Below, piece after piece: positions 24,295 through 33,550 of a DNA stretch of 48,839 nt (the first letter of the stretch is position 1; each line of letters opens with the position of its first letter). This DNA is from CAIUVD01 sp044338255. Its GTDB lineage: Bacteria; Planctomycetota; UBA11346. The notes below the pieces were generated by a model. That model was not told the DNA's origin, ran no database searches, and worked only from the letters and a program-made list of their open reading frames with translations. Where the stretch lies: assembly GCA_044338255.1 (NCBI GenBank), contig JBIILZ010000015.1:1-48839 (forward strand), read 5' to 3'. The position numbers and the translations under genes are program-made.

Positions 24295-25423
24295 CCCGGC
24301 TCTCGATCTCAAGACCGTGGCGCGGACCCGCGCCACGGTGCTGGGCCTGCCCACCAGCGCCGCCGAGGACTGGCGCTACGTGCGCTGCGACACTTTCACG
24401 GCGCCGGCGTATGCGGCTCCCCGCACGCTCTCCAGCGCCGAGCTGCGGCTCCTGGTCGATCATACCCAGCGCGCGCTGGTGATCGTCGATGGCGCCTTCC
24501 ATTCGCTCGGCCACGGCGATTGGCCCGCTGATTGGCAGCTGCGCCTGCCCACGCCCGCCGACGATGCCGCGACCGCGGCGCGCCTCGCCACCGAGAACGA
24601 CATCACCGCTTGCTGGGCGGTCGCAGATGGCACCTGGCGGCAGGTCGTGCAGGTGCGCGGTCAGCACCCGGAGCCCTTGCACGTCGTCAACATCACCACT
24701 GGCGGGACCAGCGGCCTGAGTCTCGATATCGAGGTCGCGGCCGGCGCGCGGCTCGATCTGATCGTGCGCCATGTCGCACTCGGCGCCTCGCGTTCGTGCC
24801 CGGCGATCAACGTCCGTGCCGGCCAGGGCGCCGCGGTCCGCGTCTCCGAAATCCAAAGCACGGACTGGCATCACCTGCTGCCCAGCACCACGCTCACCGT
24901 CGGCGCCGATGCGCGCATCGCGTGGACCTCGGTGGTCCACGGTGGAGCCTGCGTGCGTCTCAGCATCCGCGCCACCCTCGCCGCGCCCGGAGCCCACGTG
25001 GCTCTCGCCGGCCTCGCCGAGGTCCACGGACAGCACCAGGCGCATCAGTGGCTGCGCGTCTGCCACGCGGCCGGCAACAGCAGCAGCGAGCAGCTGTACA
25101 AGAACGTCCTCCATGAGCAGGCGCGCACCAGCTTCGACGGCTGCGTGCAGATCATCGCCGGGGCTGATGGCGCCAACGCCCGACAGCAGAATCGCAATCT
25201 GGTGCTGGCCGACACTGCCCGTGCCGACACTAGGCCGCAGCTCGACATCAAGGCCGATGACGTCAAAGCCGCGCACGGCGCCACCGTCGGCCAGCTCGAT
25301 GCCGATGAACTTCTGTATTTGCGCATGCGCGGTCTGCCCCTGGCAGAAGCGCGGGCGCTTTTGACCACTGGCTTCAGCGGCGAAGTACTGTCCTTGCTTC
25401 ATCATCCGGAGTTCTTGCCATGA
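24272..25423 (+). CDS. sufD: Fe-S cluster assembly protein SufD
   Basis: A 383-residue SufD, paralogue of SufB. It has ALDLKTVARTRATVLGLP and EDWRYVRCDTF at the N-terminus, and a C-terminal signature AHGATVGQLDADELLYLRMRGLPLAEARALLTTGF. It is shorter than many SufD proteins but the core beta-helix and C-terminal helices are present. The ATG at 24272 overlaps the end of sufC; a GTG at 24287 is an alternative. Its stop overlaps sufS as ATGA. Confidence 0.94.
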   Translation: MIGSSVADPALDLKTVARTRATVLGLPTSAAEDWRYVRCDTFTAPAYAAPRTLSSAELRLLVDHTQRALVIVDGAFHSLGHGDWPADWQLRLPTPADDAATAARLATENDITACWAVADGTWRQVVQVRGQHPEPLHVVNITTGGTSGLSLDIEVAAGARLDLIVRHVALGASRSCPAINVRAGQGAAVRVSEIQSTDWHHLLPSTTLTVGADARIAWTSVVHGGACVRLSIRATLAAPGAHVALAGLAEVHGQHQAHQWLRVCHAAGNSSSEQLYKNVLHEQARTSFDGCVQIIAGADGANARQQNRNLVLADTARADTRPQLDIKADDVKAAHGATVGQLDADELLYLRMRGLPLAEARALLTTGFSGEVLSLLHHPEFLP

Positions 25424-26622
25424 CTTGGGATATTGCCTCCATACGCGCCCAGTTTCCGGGCCTCGCGGGAATGACCTACCTCGATTCGGGAGCCACGGCC
25501 CAGAAGCCGCTGGCGGTGATCGAGCGTATGGATCATTTCCTGCGCCACGAATATGGTACAGTGCACCGTGGCCTGTACCGCCGCTCGGTGCAATCGACCC
25601 AACTCTACGAAGAAGCCCGCCAGCGCATCGCGCGCTTCCTGCATGCCGCCAGCGAACGTGAAATCGTCTACACCATGGGCTGTACCGACGCCATCAATCT
25701 GGTGGCGTGGTCGTGGGGTCGCAAGCACCTCAAGCCTGGTGATCGCATTCTCGTCACCGGCATGGAACATCATGCCAACATCGTCCCTTGGCAGATCACC
25801 GCCGAGCTCACCGGCGCCGAGCTGATCGCCTGTCCGATCCTCGACGACGGCAGCCTCGATCTTGAGGCCTTCGATCGTCTGCTCGACGAGCGCGTCAAGA
25901 TGGTCGGCGTGGTGCATGTCGCCAACAGCCTGGGGACCATCAATCCGGTCAAGGAACTGGCGAAGAAGGCCCACTCCGTGGGCGCGCGTATCCTCGTCGA
26001 TGCCGCGCAGTCGGCGCCGCACATGGCCTTGGATGTGCAGGATCTCGATTGCGACTTCCTGGTCTTCAGTGGCCACAAAGTCTATGGCCCGACCGGTATC
26101 GGCGTGCTCTACGGCAAGCTCGACGTCCTCGAGTCGATGCCCCCCTGGCGCGGCGGCGGAGAGATGATCGAACGCGTTAGCTTTGAAGGCAGCACCTATG
26201 CCCAGCCGCCGGCGCGCTTCGAGGCCGGCACCCCGCCAATCACCGAGGCCATCGGCCTCGCCGCCGCCTGCGACTGGCTCAGCGCCCTGGGCTTCGCCAA
26301 CCTCCACGCCGCCGAGCGCGAGCTCTACGCCTATGCCGAACAACGGCTGGCTGAAATCCCCGGCCTGCGGCGCTTCGGCACCGCCGCCCAGCGCAACACG
26401 GTACTCTCGTTCCTGTTGCCGAACTGCCACGCGGCCGACATCAGCGCCATCCTCGACATGGAAGGCGTGGCGATCCGCGCCGGGCATCACTGCGCGCAAC
26501 CGGTGATGACGCGCCTAGGCGTGCCGGCGACGGCCCGCGCCACCCTCGGCGTCTACAATAACCACGAGGACATCGACCACTTGGTGAAGGCGCTGCACAA
26601 AGCCGCCCGCCTGCTGGCTTGA
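25420..26622 (+). CDS. sufS: Cysteine desulfurase SufS
   Basis: A 400-residue PLP enzyme of the class V aminotransferase fold that takes sulfur from cysteine for the Suf system. The PLP lysine is K220 in FSGHKVYGPTGIGVLYG, and the persulfide cysteine is C358 in RAGHHCAQPVM, which identifies the SufS/CsdA type rather than IscS. Length is standard. It is the last gene of the suf operon. SufE or SufU is not present in the window, so the sulfur-transfer partner lies elsewhere or is replaced by the NifU-like protein (inference). Confidence 0.97.
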   Translation: MTWDIASIRAQFPGLAGMTYLDSGATAQKPLAVIERMDHFLRHEYGTVHRGLYRRSVQSTQLYEEARQRIARFLHAASEREIVYTMGCTDAINLVAWSWGRKHLKPGDRILVTGMEHHANIVPWQITAELTGAELIACPILDDGSLDLEAFDRLLDERVKMVGVVHVANSLGTINPVKELAKKAHSVGARILVDAAQSAPHMALDVQDLDCDFLVFSGHKVYGPTGIGVLYGKLDVLESMPPWRGGGEMIERVSFEGSTYAQPPARFEAGTPPITEAIGLAAACDWLSALGFANLHAAERELYAYAEQRLAEIPGLRRFGTAAQRNTVLSFLLPNCHAADISAILDMEGVAIRAGHHCAQPVMTRLGVPATARATLGVYNNHEDIDHLVKALHKAARLLA

Positions 26623-26630
26623 AGAGGTAG

Positions 26631-26784
26631 GGTCGCTGGTCCCTGGTCGCTGGTCGCTGGTCACTGGTCCCTGGTCTCTGGTCTCTGGTCACTGGTCTCT
26701 GGTCACTGGTCGCTGGTCCCTGGTCCCTGGTCCCTGGTCCCTGGTCCCTGGCCCCTGGTCACTGGTCCCTGGTCCCTGGTCGCA
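26631..26784. repeat. Heptanucleotide array GGTCNCT
   Basis: Twenty-one complete 7-bp units of GGTCNCT plus one imperfect unit. Nearly all variation is at the fifth base, which is C, G, A or T in different units; one unit has C for T at position 3. It starts 8 bp past the sufS stop and belongs to the same family as the array at 1-126. The array and the element that follows fill the 346-bp space between sufS and the convergent gene. Confidence 0.97.
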
Positions 26785-26805
26785 CGGCGGCCCGGGGTGC
26801 ATCGC

Positions 26806-26971
26806 TAGGAGCCTGTCGGAGATAGGCGCCCGAGGATGGCGAAGGGATCGTGCGGCAGATCCAAGGCGGAGGAGTACGCCAAATAGAGGCGCTATTTGGA
26901 CATTCCGACAACGCCGGAGCTGCTCGGCGAGACCGAGTCAGCCTTGCTGGCCTATCTCCGACAGACTTCTA
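26806..26971. mobile_element. TA-flanked MITE-like element (copy A)
   Basis: A 162-bp core between TA dinucleotides, closely similar along its whole length to copy B at 45515-45681. The left end is GGAGCCTGTCGGAGATAGG; the right end GGCCTATCTCCGACAG continues as ACTTC, degenerate in the last few bases. An internal hairpin (CCAAATAG/CTATTTGG) is near the centre. There is no transposase, so it is non-autonomous. The TA at the right end forms the TAG stop codon of the hemerythrin/RIC-type gene. Confidence 0.88.
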
Positions 26972-27931
26972 GGCGTTGTGCCGGTCTGACCAGGGCATCG
27001 AGAAGGCCGAAGTATGCCGGGCCTGCAACTGCTCTTCGGCGAACAGCACCGCCGGCAGCAGGATGTCGGTCTCCTTCATCTTGTGCATCACCAGATTGGC
27101 GGCCATCGCCGTCAATCCATCGTGGATGAGCGGCAGATCCGGATCGATATTGTGCGTCGCCATGAGGTCGTACAGCGCCATGAGGTGGTGCATGGCATAG
27201 ATCGCACCTTCGTGGCCGACACTCATGAGACGGATCGCAGAGGTGACATTATGGTTGATCGAATCCTCGCTGGGCAGGCGCTGATCAGCCCCCTCGATGG
27301 CGATGCTCTTGGGGAAGACCTCCGCCTCTTCATGGTTCATGTGGCCAAGCAGATCATCGGCGAACAACGTGTAGGCCTGGTCGAAGCTGAGATGGCGGAA
27401 CTCGACATGACGCCGGCAGAACTGCTTGATGATCAGGCCCAGGCGGCGCAGCTCTTGACGCAACGGACGATGATGCGAGGCGATGATGTCGGCGACCAGC
27501 TCGGGAATGGTGGCGTAGGACCAATCCAGATCCGGAACTGGTGGTGGCGGATTGGCAGCGCGCGCGCATTCCAGGAGCACCCACCCGGCATCGCCGCTCC
27601 AGTCCTTCACCGCCCGATCCCAGCAGAACTGCAATCGTTCGCAGGTCGCTCCTAATTCGGGATAGGCGGCGATGAATTGCGCCCGTCGGCAGGCGGCGGT
27701 GAACACCTCATCCGCTGCCGACAGGCTCTGCTCGGTCATGGCTGGGACGGTTGCCGTTGCCCGTGGCGCAGATCGGAGATTCGAGAAGATGACCCCGGTC
27801 TGGCTGGTTGCCTGGTCTCTTGCCTGGGCTCTTGGCTGGTCTCTTGCCTGGATTCTTGGCTGGGCTTCAGCCACGTACGTAAAAGTAGCGGAAGACGCCG
27901 ATGCGTTCAGGTTGGACGTATACGTCATCAT
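26969..27931 (-). CDS. Hemerythrin-domain protein, RIC/YtfE-like
   Basis: A 320-residue protein with a C-terminal four-helix hemerythrin domain of the RIC (repair of iron centres) type: IIASHHRPLRQELRRL, HMNHEEAEVFPKSI, VGHEGAIYAMHHLMALYDLM and MHKMKETDILLPAVL supply the His/Glu di-iron ligands. Residues about 80-125 may be a divergent ScdA_N/DUF542 domain, but the usual Cys-Cys-Gly-Gly is replaced by FCWDR. The N-terminus carries an Ala/Arg/Gln/Asp-rich repeat. GAGG before ATGATG supports the start. Position next to suf fits Fe-S repair after oxidative or nitrosative damage (inference). The stop is provided by the TA-flanked element. Confidence 0.87.
   Translation of the reverse strand: MMTYTSNLNASASSATFTYVAEAQPRIQARDQPRAQARDQATSQTGVIFSNLRSAPRATATVPAMTEQSLSAADEVFTAACRRAQFIAAYPELGATCERLQFCWDRAVKDWSGDAGWVLLECARAANPPPPVPDLDWSYATIPELVADIIASHHRPLRQELRRLGLIIKQFCRRHVEFRHLSFDQAYTLFADDLLGHMNHEEAEVFPKSIAIEGADQRLPSEDSINHNVTSAIRLMSVGHEGAIYAMHHLMALYDLMATHNIDPDLPLIHDGLTAMAANLVMHKMKETDILLPAVLFAEEQLQARHTSAFSMPWSDRHNA
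27809..27868. repeat. 12-bp in-frame minisatellite in the hemerythrin/RIC-like gene
   Basis: Five 12-bp units of the type TTGCCTGGTCTC (variants TTGGCTGGGCTT, TTGCCTGGATTC) code for the Gln-Ala-Arg-Asp-type repeats at residues about 22-41. The unit contains CTGGTCTC, recalling the nearby heptanucleotide array. Confidence 0.93.
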
Positions 27932-27951
27932 ACCACCTCGTTGAGATTAGC

Positions 27952-27980
27952 TAATTAATACGAACATGCTCCTTAAGCAA
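27952..27980 (-). promoter_or_regulatory. Possible sigma70-type promoter of the hemerythrin/RIC-like gene
   Basis: On the minus strand TTGCTT (27975-27980) and TAATTA (27952-27957) are 17 bp apart, about 20 bp upstream of the start codon, in a notably AT-rich 200-bp leader (27932-28129) that is otherwise without a gene. The match to consensus is partial. Confidence 0.35.
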
Positions 27981-28129
27981 GGGAAATGACAAAGGTTCAA
28001 AAAAATGCATATAAATAGCATTATCTTAGGAAAAACGCACGAATCATCGATCTAGTGGAAGGCCCTCGCCGGCAGTATCCGGCACATCGTGCCGCAATCC
28101 CTATGGGCCCGTACGAATGCTCGCGTCGC

Positions 28130-31066
28130 TTAAATCAATTGCTCGAACCAGCGCCGCGCACGTTCGCGCGCGAGGTGCAATGCGAGATCGAAATCCGCCC
28201 GCTCGGGAGAATGGCAGCGGATCGCCAACGCGTTGCGCGCCTCAGCATCGAGGGGCAGGCTCGAGACCGCCTTTCCGACCCATAGCCGCATGCGGCCTTC
28301 GACGAAGCGCAGGAAGCGCAGATCGGCGATCAGTTCCGGGGCCGCCGCGGCCGGGATCAACCCTTCACCGGCAAGCCGCTGCAGACAGGCAGCGGTGGTC
28401 GCCGGTTGCGGCAGGCGGGCCACCGGCAGTGACAAGCAACGGAACTGCGCAATGAATTCGATATCGACATAGCCGCCCCAACCGCGTTTCACGTGGTCGC
28501 GACCGGCAACGCTGGCTTCTAAACGCTGGCGCATGTTGCGGACCTGGGCCGAGGCGTCAGCCGGCAGCGGCGTGGTCACCGCCCGGGAGCGCAACAAAGC
28601 CACCACCTCTGCGCCCAGACGCGGGTCGCCGGCGAGATGCGCCGCCCGCACCATCGCCAGGCGTTCCCACAATTCCTTGGGTTCGGACCAATAGCGCTCG
28701 AGGGCGGTGGTGGTGCAGACCAGCTCGCCGCTGTCTCCCCACGGACGCAGGCGCGCGTCGAGTTCGCAGATGCGCTTATCGGTCAGGGTACGGATCAGAT
28801 CCTGCGCGATCCGGAACCAGAACTCCTGGCCATCGCGCTCGATGCGGCTGCAGGCGCCGCCGGGATCGCAGACGAAGATCACATCCATGTCCGAGGCATA
28901 GGACAGTTCGCGGCCACCAAGCTTGCCCAGGGCGATGATCGCAAAGCGGGTCGGCCGACCCTGCGCGTCATGCGGGTGTCCCCATTCCCGGGCCCGCAGG
29001 CGCGTAAGCTGCGAGAGCAAGGTCGACATCACCGCCTCGCACAGCACTGTCAGCCGTTCGCCGACGGCCTCCTGAGGCATGCCTGCGAGATCATGGATGG
29101 CGACGGTTGCGACCTCGCGGGCGAACAGATGCGCCAGCGGTTCCCCGGGATCGGCCAGCCCGTGGGCCAACGAACGGGCCTCGCTGAAGAGATGAATCGG
29201 TTTACGCTCGCGTTGATTCAAGGCATCGATGATGTCGTCGGGCAGACCCGGGAAATCGTGGAACAACTCGACCAGAAAGGTCGACCAGCCCGCGAAATCG
29301 GTGAACATGCGCAGCACATCGGCGCGCTCGGCGAGCATCACGAAGAACGTCGCCCGCCCGCCCACGGCCTCGACGATGCGCTCGAAGTTGGCGACCGTCT
29401 GATCGGGCTCGGGAGTCTCGCCGATGAGGTGCAGCAGGGCCGGCAGGATGCGCGCCAGGGCGCGTTCGGTACGGCTGCGCGAGAGCAGGAAGAACGGCTC
29501 CACGGCCATCGCCCGCAGATGCACCGCCGCCGCCGCCGGATCGCGGAAGCGTCCGCTGACGAGGGCCGTCGCCGCCCGTGCGGGATCGAGTTCACCTTGC
29601 ACCAGCAAGGCCATCACGGCATCGACATCCGGCGTATCGCCGAGGAAATGCCGGGCGGCGATGCGCCGCACATCGCTACGCACCGAGCGGTGCCGAGCGT
29701 CAAAGCGCGCCAAGGCATCGTCGCCGAGGAATCCGCAGCGCCGCGCGACCTCGGTGCGCTTGCCAGCGTCCTGCGGCAGTTCGTGCTCCTGGCGATCCTC
29801 CCACATCTGCAGGCGATGCTCGACGGTGCGCAGCCAGATCAGATGCTTGGCGAGAAGCTCGGCATCGGCGCGCGGCAGCAGGCCGCGATCGACGAGCAGG
29901 CTCAAGGTCGGCAAGGTGTCGCGGCGGCGCAGCTCCGGCAGACGTCCGCCATAGGCGAGCTGGAAGAACTGCACCAGGAATTCGATGTCGCGGATGCCGC
30001 CGGCACCGGTCTTGACGTTGGCTTCCTGCGCGCGCTCCTCGATACGCCGGCGCATCGAGCGGCTTTCCTCGAGATCATCCCAGGCTGGTTCGTGGGGATA
30101 GATCCACGGCGTGAGATCGGCTTCGATCTTCTTCGCGAGCAGCACCGGGCCGGCCAGCGCACGGGCCTTGAGCAGGGCCTGGCGCTCCCACGGACGGCCG
30201 ACGGAATAGTAGTAATCGACGGTCTCGCGCCGCGAGAGCGCGAGCTCGCCGCGATCACCTTCCGGGCGCAGGCGCATATCGACGCGTAGCAGGGTCGCGC
30301 CATCGCCGGGAGTCTCCAGCAGGCGGATCAGCTCGATGCCCACGCGCTTGAAGTAATCGTGATGATCGGAGACCCCCTTCCAGCTCCGCTGCTCCGAGTC
30401 CGGCACCTCGTAGACGAAGATGAGGTCGATGTCGGAAGAATAATTGAGCTCACGACCGCCGAGCTTGCCCATGCCCAGGACGCTGAACCCAGGGTAGAGC
30501 GGATGCTCAGGCGGCACCACCGTACCGAAGCGCGGCGCCAGGCGCTCGACAGCCATGGTCAATGCCGCCGCGACGATGACGTCGACGACATCGGCGATCT
30601 GATTCACAAGATGCTGGAACGGCAGCTCGCCGGAGACATCGCTCAACAGCAGGCGCAGCCAATGGTGGTGCTTGAAGCGCGCCAAGGCGTTTTCACGCGT
30701 GCGTACGTCACTGGTGACGGCGAGGTTGTCGGCGAGGTGCGCATGCAGCGCGCGGTGCGGCCACACCCGGCGGTACTGGCGTTCCTGGACCACGTTCCAG
30801 AACATCCCCGGGTACTGGCGGGCGACGTCGAACCCATAGCGGCTGACCTGCCCCAACTGCAGTAGTAATTCGAGGGCCTTGGGGTCGGCATGCAATTGGC
30901 GCAGGGTCAGGGCGACGTTGGCATCTGCCTCGATGAAGGTCTGCAAATCGTCATCCGCTCGCCGCGGATCGCCAAACTGCGGGCGCAGTCCATCGCGCTG
31001 GCGCAGGACCGCCGCCGCCGCGCTGGCATGACGATCGAGCAATACGCGTTCCCACTCGGCCAACAT
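28130..31066 (-). CDS. glnE: Glutamine synthetase adenylyltransferase/deadenylase
   Basis: A 978-residue bifunctional enzyme that adenylylates and deadenylylates glutamine synthetase in response to nitrogen status. It has two nucleotidyltransferase domains: the first near residues 202-222 with GKLGGRELNYSSDIDLIFVYE, the second near 705-730 with GKLGGRELSYASDMDVIFVCD. Each has the paired Asp for metal binding, and a helical linker (RRIEERAQEANVKTGAGGIRDIEF) lies between. The open frame continues 200 codons upstream into sequence antisense to riboflavin synthase; the ATG at 31066 is chosen because the family N-terminal helices begin there. Length is close to that of E. coli GlnE. Confidence 0.94.
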   Translation of the reverse strand: MLAEWERVLLDRHASAAAAVLRQRDGLRPQFGDPRRADDDLQTFIEADANVALTLRQLHADPKALELLLQLGQVSRYGFDVARQYPGMFWNVVQERQYRRVWPHRALHAHLADNLAVTSDVRTRENALARFKHHHWLRLLLSDVSGELPFQHLVNQIADVVDVIVAAALTMAVERLAPRFGTVVPPEHPLYPGFSVLGMGKLGGRELNYSSDIDLIFVYEVPDSEQRSWKGVSDHHDYFKRVGIELIRLLETPGDGATLLRVDMRLRPEGDRGELALSRRETVDYYYSVGRPWERQALLKARALAGPVLLAKKIEADLTPWIYPHEPAWDDLEESRSMRRRIEERAQEANVKTGAGGIRDIEFLVQFFQLAYGGRLPELRRRDTLPTLSLLVDRGLLPRADAELLAKHLIWLRTVEHRLQMWEDRQEHELPQDAGKRTEVARRCGFLGDDALARFDARHRSVRSDVRRIAARHFLGDTPDVDAVMALLVQGELDPARAATALVSGRFRDPAAAAVHLRAMAVEPFFLLSRSRTERALARILPALLHLIGETPEPDQTVANFERIVEAVGGRATFFVMLAERADVLRMFTDFAGWSTFLVELFHDFPGLPDDIIDALNQRERKPIHLFSEARSLAHGLADPGEPLAHLFAREVATVAIHDLAGMPQEAVGERLTVLCEAVMSTLLSQLTRLRAREWGHPHDAQGRPTRFAIIALGKLGGRELSYASDMDVIFVCDPGGACSRIERDGQEFWFRIAQDLIRTLTDKRICELDARLRPWGDSGELVCTTTALERYWSEPKELWERLAMVRAAHLAGDPRLGAEVVALLRSRAVTTPLPADASAQVRNMRQRLEASVAGRDHVKRGWGGYVDIEFIAQFRCLSLPVARLPQPATTAACLQRLAGEGLIPAAAAPELIADLRFLRFVEGRMRLWVGKAVSSLPLDAEARNALAIRCHSPERADFDLALHLARERARRWFEQLI

Positions 31067-31112
31067 GATAGTTGCGACTTTGGCCTGGCGATTCCCGACT
31101 ACAACCATGCCC

Positions 31113-31703
31113 ATGTTCACCGGCATCATCGAGCACCTCGGCACCGTCACCACGATCACCCATGGTGATCGCGAAAGCACCCTGATGGTCGATCTCGGAC
31201 CGTTATACGCCGGAACGCAGCTCGGCGACAGCATCGCCACCGACGGCATCTGCCTGACCGTCGCACGTCTCGACGGCACCCATGCCGAATTCCATGCCAG
31301 CGGTGAAACGCGGGCGAAGACCACGCTCGGAGCATGGCGCGCCGGCAAGGCCGTGAATCTCGAACGGGCACTGGCCTTCGGCGATCGCCTCGGCGGACAT
31401 CTGGTGAGCGGCCATATCGATGGCATCGGCCGCCTCGTCGAGCGCCGCAAAGAAGGCGACAGCGAACGCTTCACCTTCGTCTGTCCCGATGGCGACATCG
31501 TCAAGACCGTGGAAAAAGGCTCGATCACCGTCGATGGCATCAGCCTCACGAGCTGGGATTGCCGGGGCGCGCGCTTCAGCGTCGCGGTCGTGCCGCATAC
31601 CCTCGCGCACACCACCTTAGGCCAGGCCCGGCCAGGCGCGTTGATCAATCTCGAACAGGATGTGATCAGCCGCTGGGTCGAACGGCTGCTGCCCGGACGC
31701 TGA
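31113..31703 (+). CDS. ribE: Riboflavin synthase (alpha subunit)
   Basis: A 196-residue enzyme of two lumazine-binding barrels that converts two 6,7-dimethyl-8-ribityllumazine molecules to riboflavin. It begins with the hallmark MFTGIIEHLG, and the second barrel starts near GDRLGGHLVSGHIDG. It has VDGISLTSWD in the second half and length is normal. ATG 31107 gives a two-residue longer form. It is divergent from glnE, with only 46 bp between the starts and no clear ribosome-binding site. The other rib genes are not in the window. Confidence 0.95.
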   Translation: MFTGIIEHLGTVTTITHGDRESTLMVDLGPLYAGTQLGDSIATDGICLTVARLDGTHAEFHASGETRAKTTLGAWRAGKAVNLERALAFGDRLGGHLVSGHIDGIGRLVERRKEGDSERFTFVCPDGDIVKTVEKGSITVDGISLTSWDCRGARFSVAVVPHTLAHTTLGQARPGALINLEQDVISRWVERLLPGR

Positions 31704-31710
31704 TCCCCAG

Positions 31711-31736
31711 GGACCCACCGAACCAGCGGTGAGTCC
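31711..31736. terminator. Possible bidirectional terminator hairpin between riboflavin synthase and thiC
   Basis: GGACCCACCG and CGGTGAGTCC pair with one mismatch around a 6-nt loop, and outer bases (TGATCCCC and GGGGTCA) can extend the stem. No good T tract follows on either strand, so function is uncertain. Confidence 0.35.
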
Positions 31737-31752
31737 ATGAGGGGTCATCGTT

Positions 31753-33387
<1,635 letters not shown>

Positions 33388-33399
33388 ACGGGGCCCCTT

Positions 33400-33487
33400 T
33401 TCCTACGCCGGCATTACCCGGATCAGGTTCGTGGGGTCGCATGGTACACGTGCACCGATGCCTCTCAGCCGTACGGCTCCCCCAGGT
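33400..33487 (-). promoter_or_regulatory. TPP riboswitch (THI element) upstream of thiC
   Basis: On the minus strand the leader reads GGGGGAGCCGTACGGCTGAGAG, then further down ACCTGATCCGGGTAATGCCG and GCGTAGGAAA. These are the classic THI-box P1-P5 core, including the CUGAGA pyrimidine-sensor loop and the pyrophosphate-sensing CCUGAUCCGG region. It ends about 12 bp before the thiC start, with the AAGGGG ribosome-binding site immediately after, so control of translation initiation is likely. Confidence 0.95.
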
Positions 33488-33550
33488 ATGTTGGTGGAAA
33501 AGTACGGCCGAATCGAGGCGTGCCAGCGCTAGTTGCGCCGGGTGTCCGGC

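Noticed and set aside
26631..26784. CRISPR array
   Set aside because: Units are 7 bp and contiguous with no spacers; no cas genes nearby.
28637..30289. Long plus-strand open frame of 550 codons
   Set aside because: Antisense to glnE, whose two catalytic domains are unmistakable; no recognisable protein features.
31067..31738. Upstream extension of glnE by about 220 codons
   Set aside because: It is antisense to riboflavin synthase and lacks family similarity; the GlnE N-terminus begins at 31066.
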